64,000 bases of DNA from Halorubrum tebenquichense DSM 14210 (GTDB lineage Archaea > Halobacteriota > Halobacteria > Halobacteriales > Haloferacaceae), in NCBI RefSeq assembly GCF_000337415.1, contig NZ_AOJD01000027.1, positions 23,605 to 87,604 on the forward strand. The letters run 5' to 3'. Positions 1-7,677 of this stretch are shown here, in pieces; within the stretch, counting starts at the first letter, position 1, and every line of letters starts with the position of its first letter. The notes under the pieces are model-generated. The model was not told the origin of the DNA and did not search any database. It saw only the letters and a program-made list of their open reading frames with translations. A program made the translations under genes and the position numbers.

Positions 1-2
1 AA

Positions 3-1151
3 CAACTCATCCGCAAAAGCGACGAGGCGTGGCGGTCGTTCTTCGCCCTCATGGAAGACGGCGAGAATCCCTCGCCGCCCGGGTACTGGAAGGACGAGGA
101 TAGCGGAGAGCGCACGCTCCAGACGCTCATCCGCAACGATCAATACACCCTCAAGTGGGGCGAGCGATCGCGGCTGGAGATCCCGGTCGGACACGACCTC
201 AAGGAGAAGTACGGTCTCGGATACCACGAGCGACTTCGACTCGAAGCACGTGGGAACCCGCGGTGGGAAGGAAGTCAGGGCCGGTTGGAACTGGTGTACG
301 ACAAGGACGCCGAAGCGTTCAGGGCACGACAACCCGTCTCCGAAGCTACTCCTCGACGGGACGAACCACTGGCCGCCGCCGCGGGCGACGACGGGGTGGT
401 GGCAGCCTTGGACATCGGCGCGAACAACCTCGTCGCCGTCACCACAACCACCGGCTACCAACGTCTCTACCACGCACGCCCCCAATTCCACCGCTTCCGT
501 CGCACCACCAATCAGATCGCCGCCCTCCAAGAACGCCTCGAGTACGGTACGTGGTCAAGCCGGCACATCCGCCAGATGTATCGGCGGCGCACCGAACACG
601 TCCGTCACCTTCAGGACGCCCTCGTCCGCGATCTTGCGGAGTGGTTGGCTGAACACGGTGTTGGCGAGGTGATCGCTGGCGACCTCTCGGACGTGCTGCA
701 GGAGCACTGGTCGGCGCGGGTGAACGAGAAGACCCACCAGTTTTGGAGTCACGGCCGCTTCCGCCGCCGCTTACAGGAGGTGTTGGAAGGCGAGTACAGC
801 ATTAGGGTGCGAGAGGTCAGCGAAGTCGGTTCCTCCTCTACGTGTCCGGACTGCGGCAGCGAGAACATACACCGTGAGGGCGACCTGCTCACGTGCTACG
901 ACTGCGGTTTCGAGGGGCATTCGGATTTGGCGGCGTCGGAGAACTTGCTGATAGTGAACGACGGGTCGATGGCTCGGCCCGCGGTCTCCCGAGAGAACAC
1001 GACGGAGAGGGCACACCGATCGGTGGCCCGCCTCGAGTGGAACGATCACCGCTGGCGACGGCGGGATCACTCGACCAAAGCGGAACCCGAAAACCAGAGT
1101 ACCCACGGCGACGCGGGGAAATTTGCCTCCGGTGGCGCAGGCATCGCCTGA
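3..1151 (+). CDS. tnpB: TnpB (OrfB) RNA-guided endonuclease of an IS200/IS605-type element, 5' end outside window
   Basis: The frame is open from the window edge, so the start lies upstream; the first internal ATG is at 51. Numbered from that ATG, the RuvC-like nuclease is recognisable by D121 in DIGANN and D292 in HSDLAAS. A four-cysteine zinc finger (CPDCG around 265-268, then CYDCGF) lies between the second and third RuvC motifs. Where most TnpB proteins have a catalytic glutamate this one reads VIAGDLSD, so the acidic residue is shifted or replaced. TnpB is known to cut DNA guided by an RNA from the element's right end, and that end follows immediately. The last 50 or so residues are basic and low in structure. 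No TnpA is visible; it may lie upstream or be absent. Confidence 0.9.
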   Translation, partial: QLIRKSDEAWRSFFALMEDGENPSPPGYWKDEDSGERTLQTLIRNDQYTLKWGERSRLEIPVGHDLKEKYGLGYHERLRLEARGNPRWEGSQGRLELVYDKDAEAFRARQPVSEATPRRDEPLAAAAGDDGVVAALDIGANNLVAVTTTTGYQRLYHARPQFHRFRRTTNQIAALQERLEYGTWSSRHIRQMYRRRTEHVRHLQDALVRDLAEWLAEHGVGEVIAGDLSDVLQEHWSARVNEKTHQFWSHGRFRRRLQEVLEGEYSIRVREVSEVGSSSTCPDCGSENIHREGDLLTCYDCGFEGHSDLAASENLLIVNDGSMARPAVSRENTTERAHRSVARLEWNDHRWRRRDHSTKAEPENQSTHGDAGKFASGGAGIA

Positions 1152-1170
1152 ATCACCCACGCGGAGGAAT

Positions 1171-1200
1171 CCCACGGCTGAAGCCGTGGGAGGAAGTCAA
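1171..1200 (+). mobile_element. Right end of the IS200/IS605-type element with terminal hairpin
   Basis: A perfect 9-bp stem (1171-1179 with 1182-1190) and a 2-nt loop lies 20 bp after the tnpB stop, followed by AGGAAGTCAA. A subterminal hairpin like this is the recognition structure of IS200/IS605 right ends and forms the 3' scaffold of the TnpB guide RNA. The exact element end (about 1200) is inferred from where the interrupted coding frame resumes. The guide would then be the host sequence just after it. Confidence 0.75.
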
Positions 1201-1963
1201 AGTACAGGGACTGAGAGACCAAACTGAGGATATCGATCTTACAGTGGGGGTAATCTCTGAATTCGAGCATGTACACCAGACGCTTACGTCGCAGGGGTTC
1301 ACGGTCATCGACGAACCAACGGAGTCGTTCGAGGGCGTTAGGAAAACCGTCGAACTGTATCACGAAGAGCGCGGGTTTCGGATCGATCTCTTCGAACGGC
1401 AGATCGTTGGGAAAGTCTGGATCACCGATCGGATACACGACCGGGCCAAAGAGTTCTGGACTGGGAAGCACGTGACAGTACTCATCCTCTCAGATGAGGA
1501 TATGTTCCTGCTCAAAGCGGTCTCTGGCGGTGACGTGGCGAGTGGCCGTCGACGTGATATCGAAGATATGCGGAAATACGCCCAGCGTGGGTTGAACTAC
1601 GAGGTGATTTGGAACGAGATTGATGCACAGCGACCATTTAATACCGGTACGACTGAAGCACGACAAATCCGGGATCGCTCACATCCGCTGTTTGCGATCG
1701 AAATGGCCGTGAGTTCTCTCTCCGGACTGCCGAACACGTTCACCACCCAGATCGAAGAATTTACGACGGAGTTCGAAGTCGAATATACGATTCTTGGTGC
1801 TCTCGACGCTGATATCAACGACATCGAAGTGATTGGAGAACGAGTCCTCGCAAATGTACAAACTCTGTCGGAGGATCACGCAAGCGCCGTCGACGAAGCG
1901 GTTGACCGACTTATTACGAAACAGGTTATCAAGCGGGACAGGAATATGATTCAGCTCCGGTGA
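1201..1963 (+). pseudogene. 3' part of a nucleotidyltransferase-like (DUF6036-type) gene interrupted by the TnpB element
   Basis: Coding similarity begins just after the element end and runs about 250 codons to a TGA. The first residues, GLRDQTEDIDLTV, match the middle of the nucleotidyltransferase-fold motif seen in DUF6036-like haloarchaeal proteins (TxDIDL). The preceding GG-containing part of the fold and the start codon are missing and would lie upstream of the element, outside the window. Later features include ERGFRIDLFERQIVGKV, SGRRRDIEDMRKYAQRG and a helical C-terminus. No new start codon with a sensible N-terminus is seen, so I call it disrupted. These proteins often sit in mobile or toxin-antitoxin-like contexts, but the role of this one is not known. 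Confidence 0.65.
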
Positions 1964-2053
1964 GGAAGCGCTTCAGCCCCGGTTGTTGTTTCCCGTCTCG
2001 TGAATGATTCGGTGGATAGCTTCGACGAACGATTCACGACGGCTCTAGCACCC

Positions 2054-2710
2054 CTACTCCCTAAAATCGTACTCGCTCTCGCGGGCACTGACGTATGTCG
2101 TGTTGCCCTCTCGATCTGGGACGTAACACGGACCGTCACCGGCCCTGTAGAATACGGGTGCCTCGATGTCGAGGCTGGTTTTCCGATGGAGCAAGAGCGG
2201 TAGTCGGTCGCGCAACTCCCGAATGGGCGGTTCCCGCCGCGCGTAGAGTGTGCCGCGTGGTGGTCGGCGTTTCGTTAACGGTCGGAGACGATCTTTCCAG
2301 AGATCCGGTTCTGTGAGAATCCGGACATCGAGTTGTTGGGCCAACTTCCACGCGCCCGCGGTCACGTGCCGGGCGATAGCGAGGACAGGCATCGCTCTCG
2401 CGAGGGCGGCCCGGAGGGCGATCGCTTCGACGGCGTCACGCTGGACGGGTGTGGTGTGCCAGTCTTTACACTCGACGACGAGGAAGTCCGTGGGGTCACC
2501 GCGGAATTCGTCGCGGCGCGCGATGACATCGGTTTCGAGCCCGAAGAGCTGCTCGTTGCGGGCTGTGGTGTACCCCCACTCCTCAAGGGTGTCAGCGACT
2601 TCCTCTTCGAACCAGCGCCCGTTGGTTGGATCGTGATCTGGATCGGTCGTCTCGTCAGGCGTGCCGACGGTGTCAATCGCATCAGTCAGGTCGCGAGTGT
2701 CGTCACTCAT
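2054..2710 (-). CDS. PD-(D/E)XK nuclease-fold protein (restriction endonuclease-like)
   Basis: A 218-residue protein starting MSDDTRDL. The core from about residue 30 shows the nuclease arrangement: WFEEEVADTLEEWGY (helix with acidic residue), LETDVIA (D), FLVVECKD (E-x-K), then an alternating strand/helix region to about residue 120. This is the pattern of Mrr-like and Holliday-junction-resolvase-like enzymes. The C-terminal 90 residues are basic and may bind DNA. The start overlaps the end of the upstream gene by 8 bases (ATGAGTGA), so it is the last gene of a translationally coupled leftward operon. A longer in-frame reading to 2830 would run through the upstream gene and is unlikely. The target and role, whether defence, maintenance or element processing, are not shown by the sequence. 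Confidence 0.7.
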   Translation of the reverse strand: MSDDTRDLTDAIDTVGTPDETTDPDHDPTNGRWFEEEVADTLEEWGYTTARNEQLFGLETDVIARRDEFRGDPTDFLVVECKDWHTTPVQRDAVEAIALRAALARAMPVLAIARHVTAGAWKLAQQLDVRILTEPDLWKDRLRPLTKRRPPRGTLYARREPPIRELRDRLPLLLHRKTSLDIEAPVFYRAGDGPCYVPDREGNTTYVSARESEYDFRE

Positions 2711-2948
2711 CGGCTTGCTCCTCCACGATGGCGGCTGCTTCGGCTTGGACGGCCGCTTCTTCGAGGGCAGTGGCGATCGTTTTGGCTTCTGCTGGGGACA
2801 GCACCGCGTAGATGACGTCACGGTCGTCACCGAAGCTGAGCGTCACCCGTGTGTCGTCATCAACCGTATCGATTTGGATGCTGCCGAGCATCTCCGGCGG
2901 GCGGTCGCGTCTGATGACCGTCTCCAGATCGAGTGCGGGCTCGTTCAT
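2703..2948 (-). CDS. Small acidic protein of the 2.0-6.8 kb operon, function unknown
   Basis: An 81-residue protein (MNEPALDLETV start). Residues 20-60 look like paired beta strands (DTRVTLSFGDDRDVIYAVLS), followed by an alanine/glutamate-rich helix (about 50-80). No catalytic motif is visible. The start codon overlaps the stop of the 952-residue gene (ATGA) and its stop overlaps the nuclease start, so it is translated in series with both. A small accessory subunit or inhibitor of the nuclease is possible but unproven. Confidence 0.65.
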   Translation of the reverse strand: MNEPALDLETVIRRDRPPEMLGSIQIDTVDDDTRVTLSFGDDRDVIYAVLSPAEAKTIATALEEAAVQAEAAAIVEEQADE

Positions 2949-5803
2949 TGCTGGGTCCCTCCATTAGGGTGGGTCGGTTGCGGCGTTGCGGCTACTGTCG
3001 TTGGGGTGGTTGGTGGTGTCATTATGTCGGGTTGTGGATGCGATTGATCGTGGCTGTGCGGCTGTCGGCTGTCGGTAGGCATGAGTATCGGACACATGGT
3101 GTCGTGAGCGGTGTCGATGGGGACGGTGGCGATTGATATTGGCGGGCGTCTGTCCCAGCCAGCGCGAGAGCGCCACCACGTGTGGGCTGGGCCCAGAATG
3201 GACGGCCTCGTGGAGGTAGGTGACTGTCGGTGCGTCGACGACGAGGTCGCGGGCTGGTCGCTATGGTACGGAAGCCACGCTGTCACCGGTGGTATCCGCT
3301 GATCCAGTGAAACTGACTCCATCGTCGTCCACCGACGGTGGCCGTCGATCTGGACGGCGTGAACGCGGTCGAGAGCTTGGACGTCTTCCAGCCGACGGTC
3401 ATAGCTGCTCGCGGAGATGTCGGCCTGCTCGATCAGCGCGGTCCGACCGAGCGAGCCGTCGGCTTGGAGTAGGGTGGCGTACAGCTTGGTCGCTGTCGGC
3501 GTGAGCTTCGGGCGGAAGCGTGTTGCCGGCAGGGTGGCTGCCGCGCGTTCAACGTCGGCCGGTGTCGGTGTTTGTGCTTCGGAGAGCGCCCACAGGAGAC
3601 TCACGACGACGTCGTACGGACACGCCCGGCGGGTGGTCTCCGATGGGCCGAATGAGCGGAGACAGAGCCGGACGAGTCGCTGTTTCTCACGGGGCGACCA
3701 CTGGGTGTTGTGGGCTGTCGCGATCTCGTCGATCACCCGTCGGATGGCGGGGTAGGTGGTGCCGTCGACGACGGGGATCTCGAGGGTGGGTGCAGCTTCG
3801 GTCCCGTCGGCGACCGCGTCTCGGACGGTAGCGAGTTCCTCGCGAAGGGCCGTGGTGATCTCATCGTGGAGCGCCGTGGCCGTTGGGCCGGCAATGACCC
3901 ACGACATCGTGAGATCTAGCTGTGCGTCGGGCTCGACTTCGTAGGGGAGTCGCCGGCACAACTTTGTAGGTCGGTCTTCGAACAGCAGTCGATACCCCGA
4001 GTGGATCCCGTAGGTGGACTGTTTGGGGACCGTCTTGGCGAGAAACTTACAGAGGTTCTGGAGGCGGGTGGTGGAGCGTGCGAGAGTAGCCGTGTCCGGA
4101 ACCCGCAGTGTGGTCGTGAGATCGATTCCGGCTGCGTGATACAGCTGGGTGGCCGACGCGATGAGCCCGTGGAGATCTTTGAAGAGCTCGCTGCGGGCAG
4201 CGGTGTCGTTATTCTCTGTGAGTTCAGCCACTCGGGACAGCAGGCGATCCCGAACGGTCGTGATTCGCTCGCGCCACGCCTCGTAGGTAGTCTCGGCGTC
4301 GCTACACCAGCCAACTTGGCGGCCACGACGCAGCAGGCGACCGACTGCGTACTCGTGGGTGTCTTCGTCGAGTGCCTCGAACTTGTGGCCCAGTCGTTCC
4401 GGGGTGAGGATCTGCGAGAGTGCCTTCTCGCTGAGTAAGGCTCCTGCGAGACGTCCCAGGGTAGCTACGGGCCCGCCCCACTGGAGGACGACGAGCGTCT
4501 CTGTCTCGGTGTGGCTGAGGTACGCAACGCGGCCGTCCTCGAGGGTCGCGGGCTGGTCACCGACGAGGGTGATGGCGTCGTCGTGGGCAACCGTGGCGAA
4601 TCGGTCGTGGAGTCGGCTGGCCGGAGTACTGTTGGGGCCGGTGAGCCACTGAACGTAGTCGGCAGCCGTGTCCGGAGTGCCGGTCGCCGCGACCCACTCG
4701 TCTGGCGGTGTCGCCTCCGGGCCCCCCGGCCGCCGGGGCGACACTGTACTTGTAGCGTAGTGAGGGGTTGGAGTAAGTCGCTCGTCGAGCCGGCGCTGAT
4801 CCGGGTGGATGAGCTCGTAATCGTCATCGAGACACGCTCTGGTAGCCCGCTGGCCCAGATCGGTGAGCTGGACCGTGTGCTGCGTTCCGCGACGATTAAC
4901 GGTGACCAGCCCGCGCGTTTCGAGATCGAGAACGTACCGACTGACGGTTCCGGCTGCGATATCGATTGCGTCGTCGGCGCTGAGGTCGTCGTACCGGCGG
5001 GCGTGCGTTGTCGTGAGATTCCCGAGGAGTCGGCGTTTGCCCGGTTCGGTATCGAGATCGCGGACGACGTCCCAGGCGGCCTCGGGAGTCTGTTCGCGGT
5101 GGGTGGTGTGGGGAGACCGATCCCGGCTCCCAGTAAGACCGAGATGGTACTCCGTCCAGTTGGGATACCGCCTCGACAGGTGACGGTGGAGTGCGGGCGA
5201 GACGACGACGCGAACGTCGAACCCGGCGGCAAGCACGGCGATCGCCGCGAGTGCGCGGACTCCCGTCCGGCGGTCGTCTACCTCGGTCCACGCCTCGCCG
5301 TCCAATTGGAGAATGAGGACGGTGGGCTGAGCGTCGAGTTCGCGATGGAGCGCGACCGGGCCTTTTGCGAGCGCGCCGAGGCTGGCGTTCACTGGGCCGC
5401 GGCCCGTGCCGATCGCGGTAACGGTCTCGGAGAGGTTCGCGTGGCGCTGGTGATGGTACGCCGACAGGGGCTCAGTGTCCGTATCGTAGGTGAGCGCACG
5501 CGCGGTGATCGCGCGGACGTACGCGACGGCTTCGGCGACGTCGTCGGTCCACGTGTTGTCTGTGTTCGACCACTCCGGGTGGAGGCGGGTGAGAAATTGT
5601 GAACTCGCCCGCCATCGATCCTCGGTAGTGGTGGTGTCGCGGATGGCGCGTTCGGTGTGCGGTGTGAGCTTCTCGAGGAGGTCTGGAAGCCACTCGGTTA
5701 GGCGAGGTGACACCGCGGGACAGCGAATACCGTCGGTGGGAACGCCTGTGGGGCTGACGAGCCGAACCCCTCGGCTAGGGGTCGCGGGTTGGCGTGACTG
5801 CAT
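2945..5803 (-). CDS. Large 952-residue protein with two winged-helix regions, element-borne, function unknown
   Basis: I do not recognise the family. Residues about 130-235 form an alpha/beta segment (PTVLILQLDGEAW, then VRALAAIAVLAAGFDVRVVVSP). Residues about 260-330 read as a winged helix (LSADDAIDIAAGTVSRYVLD, RGLVTVNRRG). The middle is helical, with the cysteine pair VGWCSD and TRRACPYDVVVSLLWAL. A second winged helix precedes the tail (LTPTATKLYATLLQADG, ISASSYDRRLEDV). The last 100 residues are a Pro/Thr/Ser/His/Gln-rich tail unlike the acidic core proteome. It starts at ATG 5803, 32 bp after the previous gene, and overlaps the next gene by ATGA. A DNA-binding replication, partition or defence protein is plausible; it could also be viral. 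Confidence 0.6.
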   Translation of the reverse strand: MQSRQPATPSRGVRLVSPTGVPTDGIRCPAVSPRLTEWLPDLLEKLTPHTERAIRDTTTTEDRWRASSQFLTRLHPEWSNTDNTWTDDVAEAVAYVRAITARALTYDTDTEPLSAYHHQRHANLSETVTAIGTGRGPVNASLGALAKGPVALHRELDAQPTVLILQLDGEAWTEVDDRRTGVRALAAIAVLAAGFDVRVVVSPALHRHLSRRYPNWTEYHLGLTGSRDRSPHTTHREQTPEAAWDVVRDLDTEPGKRRLLGNLTTTHARRYDDLSADDAIDIAAGTVSRYVLDLETRGLVTVNRRGTQHTVQLTDLGQRATRACLDDDYELIHPDQRRLDERLTPTPHYATSTVSPRRPGGPEATPPDEWVAATGTPDTAADYVQWLTGPNSTPASRLHDRFATVAHDDAITLVGDQPATLEDGRVAYLSHTETETLVVLQWGGPVATLGRLAGALLSEKALSQILTPERLGHKFEALDEDTHEYAVGRLLRRGRQVGWCSDAETTYEAWRERITTVRDRLLSRVAELTENNDTAARSELFKDLHGLIASATQLYHAAGIDLTTTLRVPDTATLARSTTRLQNLCKFLAKTVPKQSTYGIHSGYRLLFEDRPTKLCRRLPYEVEPDAQLDLTMSWVIAGPTATALHDEITTALREELATVRDAVADGTEAAPTLEIPVVDGTTYPAIRRVIDEIATAHNTQWSPREKQRLVRLCLRSFGPSETTRRACPYDVVVSLLWALSEAQTPTPADVERAAATLPATRFRPKLTPTATKLYATLLQADGSLGRTALIEQADISASSYDRRLEDVQALDRVHAVQIDGHRRWTTMESVSLDQRIPPVTAWLPYHSDQPATSSSTHRQSPTSTRPSILGPAHTWWRSRAGWDRRPPISIATVPIDTAHDTMCPILMPTDSRQPHSHDQSHPQPDIMTPPTTPTTVAATPQPTHPNGGTQQ

Positions 5804-5835
5804 TAGTGATCACCAGGAGGTGGGGGTCTGGTGGA

Positions 5836-6306
5836 TCACTGTGGTCCCTCGTGGGATGCGCCACCATCAGAGCGAGCCCGTTCGCGAACGGCGTCGAGTA
5901 GTGAGGGTGGCTCCTCCGATGGTGAGTGGATTGGATCCCGTGGGGTTGGCGCGTCCGCGTGGACGTGTGGGGTTGTACTCGTCGTCGGGCTCGTGACGAC
6001 GGCGGTCGGATCCAGCAGGACGACCGTCGTCGATTGGATCTGGGTGTTCGTACACGTCCCAACGTGACCCGTGAGGACGTACTCGCGAACACCACGGGTG
6101 AAGACGGTCGGGTGTTCGTGGGCATCCGACCCGCACATGATGTAGCCGATCGCGTACGCGGACTCGCCCGCAGCCCGGTAGGCGTAGGCGGTGATGTCGT
6201 CGCCCTCGTTGAGGGTGCGGCCACAGACTTGGCAGGCGGGGTGGGTATCCAGCGGGATGCGCGCGAGTTGCTGGCGATCTGGGAGTTCGTCGGTGGATCG
6301 GGTCAT
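5836..6306 (-). CDS. CxxC-containing protein of the element operon, function unknown
   Basis: A 156-residue protein starting MTRSTDELPDR. The N-terminal half has a metal-site-like pattern: PACQVCGRTLNEGD, then YIMCGSDAHEH, and a further cysteine in HVGTCTNTQ. This suggests a zinc ribbon or treble-clef fold. The C-terminal third is disordered and rich in T/P/S. The start overlaps the preceding winged-helix gene by ATGA. Small zinc-binding proteins beside winged-helix proteins are common in haloarchaeal plasmids and proviruses, which is the basis for calling this element DNA. No enzymatic motif is seen. Confidence 0.6.
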   Translation of the reverse strand: MTRSTDELPDRQQLARIPLDTHPACQVCGRTLNEGDDITAYAYRAAGESAYAIGYIMCGSDAHEHPTVFTRGVREYVLTGHVGTCTNTQIQSTTVVLLDPTAVVTSPTTSTTPHVHADAPTPRDPIHSPSEEPPSLLDAVRERARSDGGASHEGPQ

Positions 6307-6620
6307 TCGTTCCCTCCCTCGCTGGTGGTGATGCCAGCTTGCCACGCTTGGCGGGCGGAGAGTGCGCGTCGGGCAGATTCTGTGAGTTGGTACCCTTTTG
6401 AGTCGGCGGCGGTGACGAAGTCGCGTTCAATGAGTCCTTCGAGTGCGTCGCAGACCTGGTTGTGGTTGATACTCTCGGTGTAGTAGTCGGAGAGTGCTTG
6501 GTGGAGTTGGTTACTCTCACAGGGATCCGTCTGTGCGAGTATCCAGAGCAGGTCGCGGTGGACGGCTGAGAGATCGGCGACCGGGTGGGTTGTGTCGCTC
6601 TCGGTGTGGGAGCTACTCAT
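6303..6620 (-). CDS. Winged-helix DNA-binding protein
   Basis: A 105-residue protein starting MSSSHTESDTT. Residues about 20-90 follow the winged-helix pattern: DLLWILAQTD helix, SNQLHQALSDYY, NHNQVCDALEGLIERDFV recognition helix, then the wing and GYQLTESARRALSAR. This resembles the PhiH1-repressor-like and PadR-like regulators abundant in haloarchaea. The start overlaps the zinc-ribbon gene (ATGAGTAG) and its stop overlaps the next gene by ATGA. Being inside the operon, it may regulate it or act as a structural DNA-binding partner. Confidence 0.65.
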   Translation of the reverse strand: MSSSHTESDTTHPVADLSAVHRDLLWILAQTDPCESNQLHQALSDYYTESINHNQVCDALEGLIERDFVTAADSKGYQLTESARRALSARQAWQAGITTSEGGNE

Positions 6621-6798
6621 TATGTCCCTCCGCGGTATTATTGCTACTGCTGTGTGTCCTCGCACACGTTGTACAGATCGGGGCATCTAGGGTAGCGTCA
6701 TACCCGTCGGCCTCGGTAGTACAGAGAGTACAGGTGGTACTGTTCGATCCGCCAGTCGTCTCGCAGGGCTTAAGCCCCGCAGTTGCCAGCATTAGCAT
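6613..6798 (-). CDS. Short four-cysteine zinc-ribbon protein, first gene of the leftward operon
   Basis: About 61 residues with two CxxC pairs (TTCTLCTTE and PICTTCART) about 15 residues apart, the layout of a small zinc ribbon. The start is uncertain: ATG at 6798 gives MLMLATAGLKPCETTG, and 6816 is possible. The stop TAG lies within the start of the next gene (ATGAGTAG), implying coupled translation. Such tiny zinc proteins usually mediate DNA or protein contacts. No function can be assigned. Confidence 0.5.
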   Translation of the reverse strand: MLMLATAGLKPCETTGGSNSTTCTLCTTEADGYDATLDAPICTTCARTHSSSNNTAEGHNE

Positions 6799-6933
6799 GG
6801 TTCTGTGATCGGGCACAGAACCCGTCCCGGCTGGGTGCTACAACACCGCAGCCGGGGTTTCTACGCTTTCTCACGAGCCGAGGGTTCGTCGCTGGGCTCT
6901 GTGAGTCCCAATAATATCGCTTGTAACTTATAG

Positions 6934-6984
6934 GTTCGGATAGTGTCTAACATAAATGGAAGTTCTAGACTACACTATCCGAAC
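6934..6984. promoter_or_regulatory. 13-bp perfect inverted repeat between divergent transcription units (probable operator)
   Basis: GTTCGGATAGTGT at 6934-6946 is repeated in exact inverse at 6972-6984, with a 25-bp AT-rich spacer. A shorter nested pair (GTCTA/TAGAC) lies inside. It sits about 30 bp upstream of the winged-helix gene at 7017 and about 135-190 bp upstream of the leftward operon. Paired half-sites near a small regulator gene suggest autoregulation and control of the divergent operon. Cruciform formation or a transcribed hairpin are alternatives. Confidence 0.6.
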
Positions 6985-7016
6985 TCATTACACACATCAC
7001 GATAGAAGTGGTAACT

Positions 7017-7313
7017 ATGCTGCGGCACTCTGGAAATTGGATGACGTTGGTTGATGATCGAATTTTAGAATATCTTCATGAGAATGAGGCTGCATCACCC
7101 ACAGAGATGATGAAAGGTGGTCCAATCAAATTTAGTCGAGCATATATCGGTAGGCGATGTAAAAAACTGAAAGAAGAGGGTTTACTCCGCGAAATTAGCG
7201 ATGCAACGTATGTGATTACAGAAGATGGTGAAGCATATCTTAAAGGCTATCTAGATACTGAGGATTGGCAGTATATTGACGAAGGAAGCCACATGGATAG
7301 CGATCATAATTAG
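7017..7313 (+). CDS. Winged-helix transcriptional regulator (PhiH1-repressor-like)
   Basis: A 98-residue protein from ATG 7017 (MLRHSGNWMTLVDDRILEYL); a GTG nine bases upstream is an alternative. The helix, DDRILEYLHENEAASPTEM, RAYIGRRCKKLKEEGLLREI (recognition helix), wing and ITEDGEAYLKGYLD pattern is typical of the small haloarchaeal wHTH family that includes the phage PhiH1 repressor. Its codons are AT-richer than the flanking core genes. It is divergent from the operon at 2054-6798 with the inverted repeat between them, so it is the likely repressor or switch protein of that module. Confidence 0.75.
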   Translation: MLRHSGNWMTLVDDRILEYLHENEAASPTEMMKGGPIKFSRAYIGRRCKKLKEEGLLREISDATYVITEDGEAYLKGYLDTEDWQYIDEGSHMDSDHN

Positions 7314-7677
7314 ACTGAAAATGCTGTTACTGACCATTGAGTGTAGCCCTTACGTCTAGATTGTGTATCTTGAGGATCAGACGACACTCGCTCTTATGTA
7401 GAACTGTGAAAAGACTGTATAGTTACACGTTCTCCAGTCGCGATCGACTCGCCGGCACGAGATGCCCCCTGTTTCGTCTGATTTCTCCTAATTATAGGCC
7501 CACAGTCGATATCGAGCCGCTTTCCGCACGCTCTCTCGTTGCCACAAGTTGTCGACTCCACCAACGATCAGGTACCTGCGGCCAGTCACAGACGGACGAA
7601 ACGTACTCTCCTCGTACAGGAGTCATAAAGTTACTCTCACCCCGTAGACGTACGTCGGCCGGATCGACTCCACCGAA
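7314..7677. other. Non-coding stretch between the element and the glycosylation locus
   Basis: No convincing gene, tRNA or terminal repeat is seen in these 364 bases. Base composition changes from AT-rich to GC-rich across it, so it may hold the boundary of the accessory region, but no direct repeats marking an attachment site were found by eye. Confidence 0.4.

Noticed and set aside
893..1200. Reading the nucleotidyltransferase-like frame as starting at 893
   Set aside because: The bases lie inside tnpB in another frame and through the terminal hairpin; the translation there has no similarity to the family.
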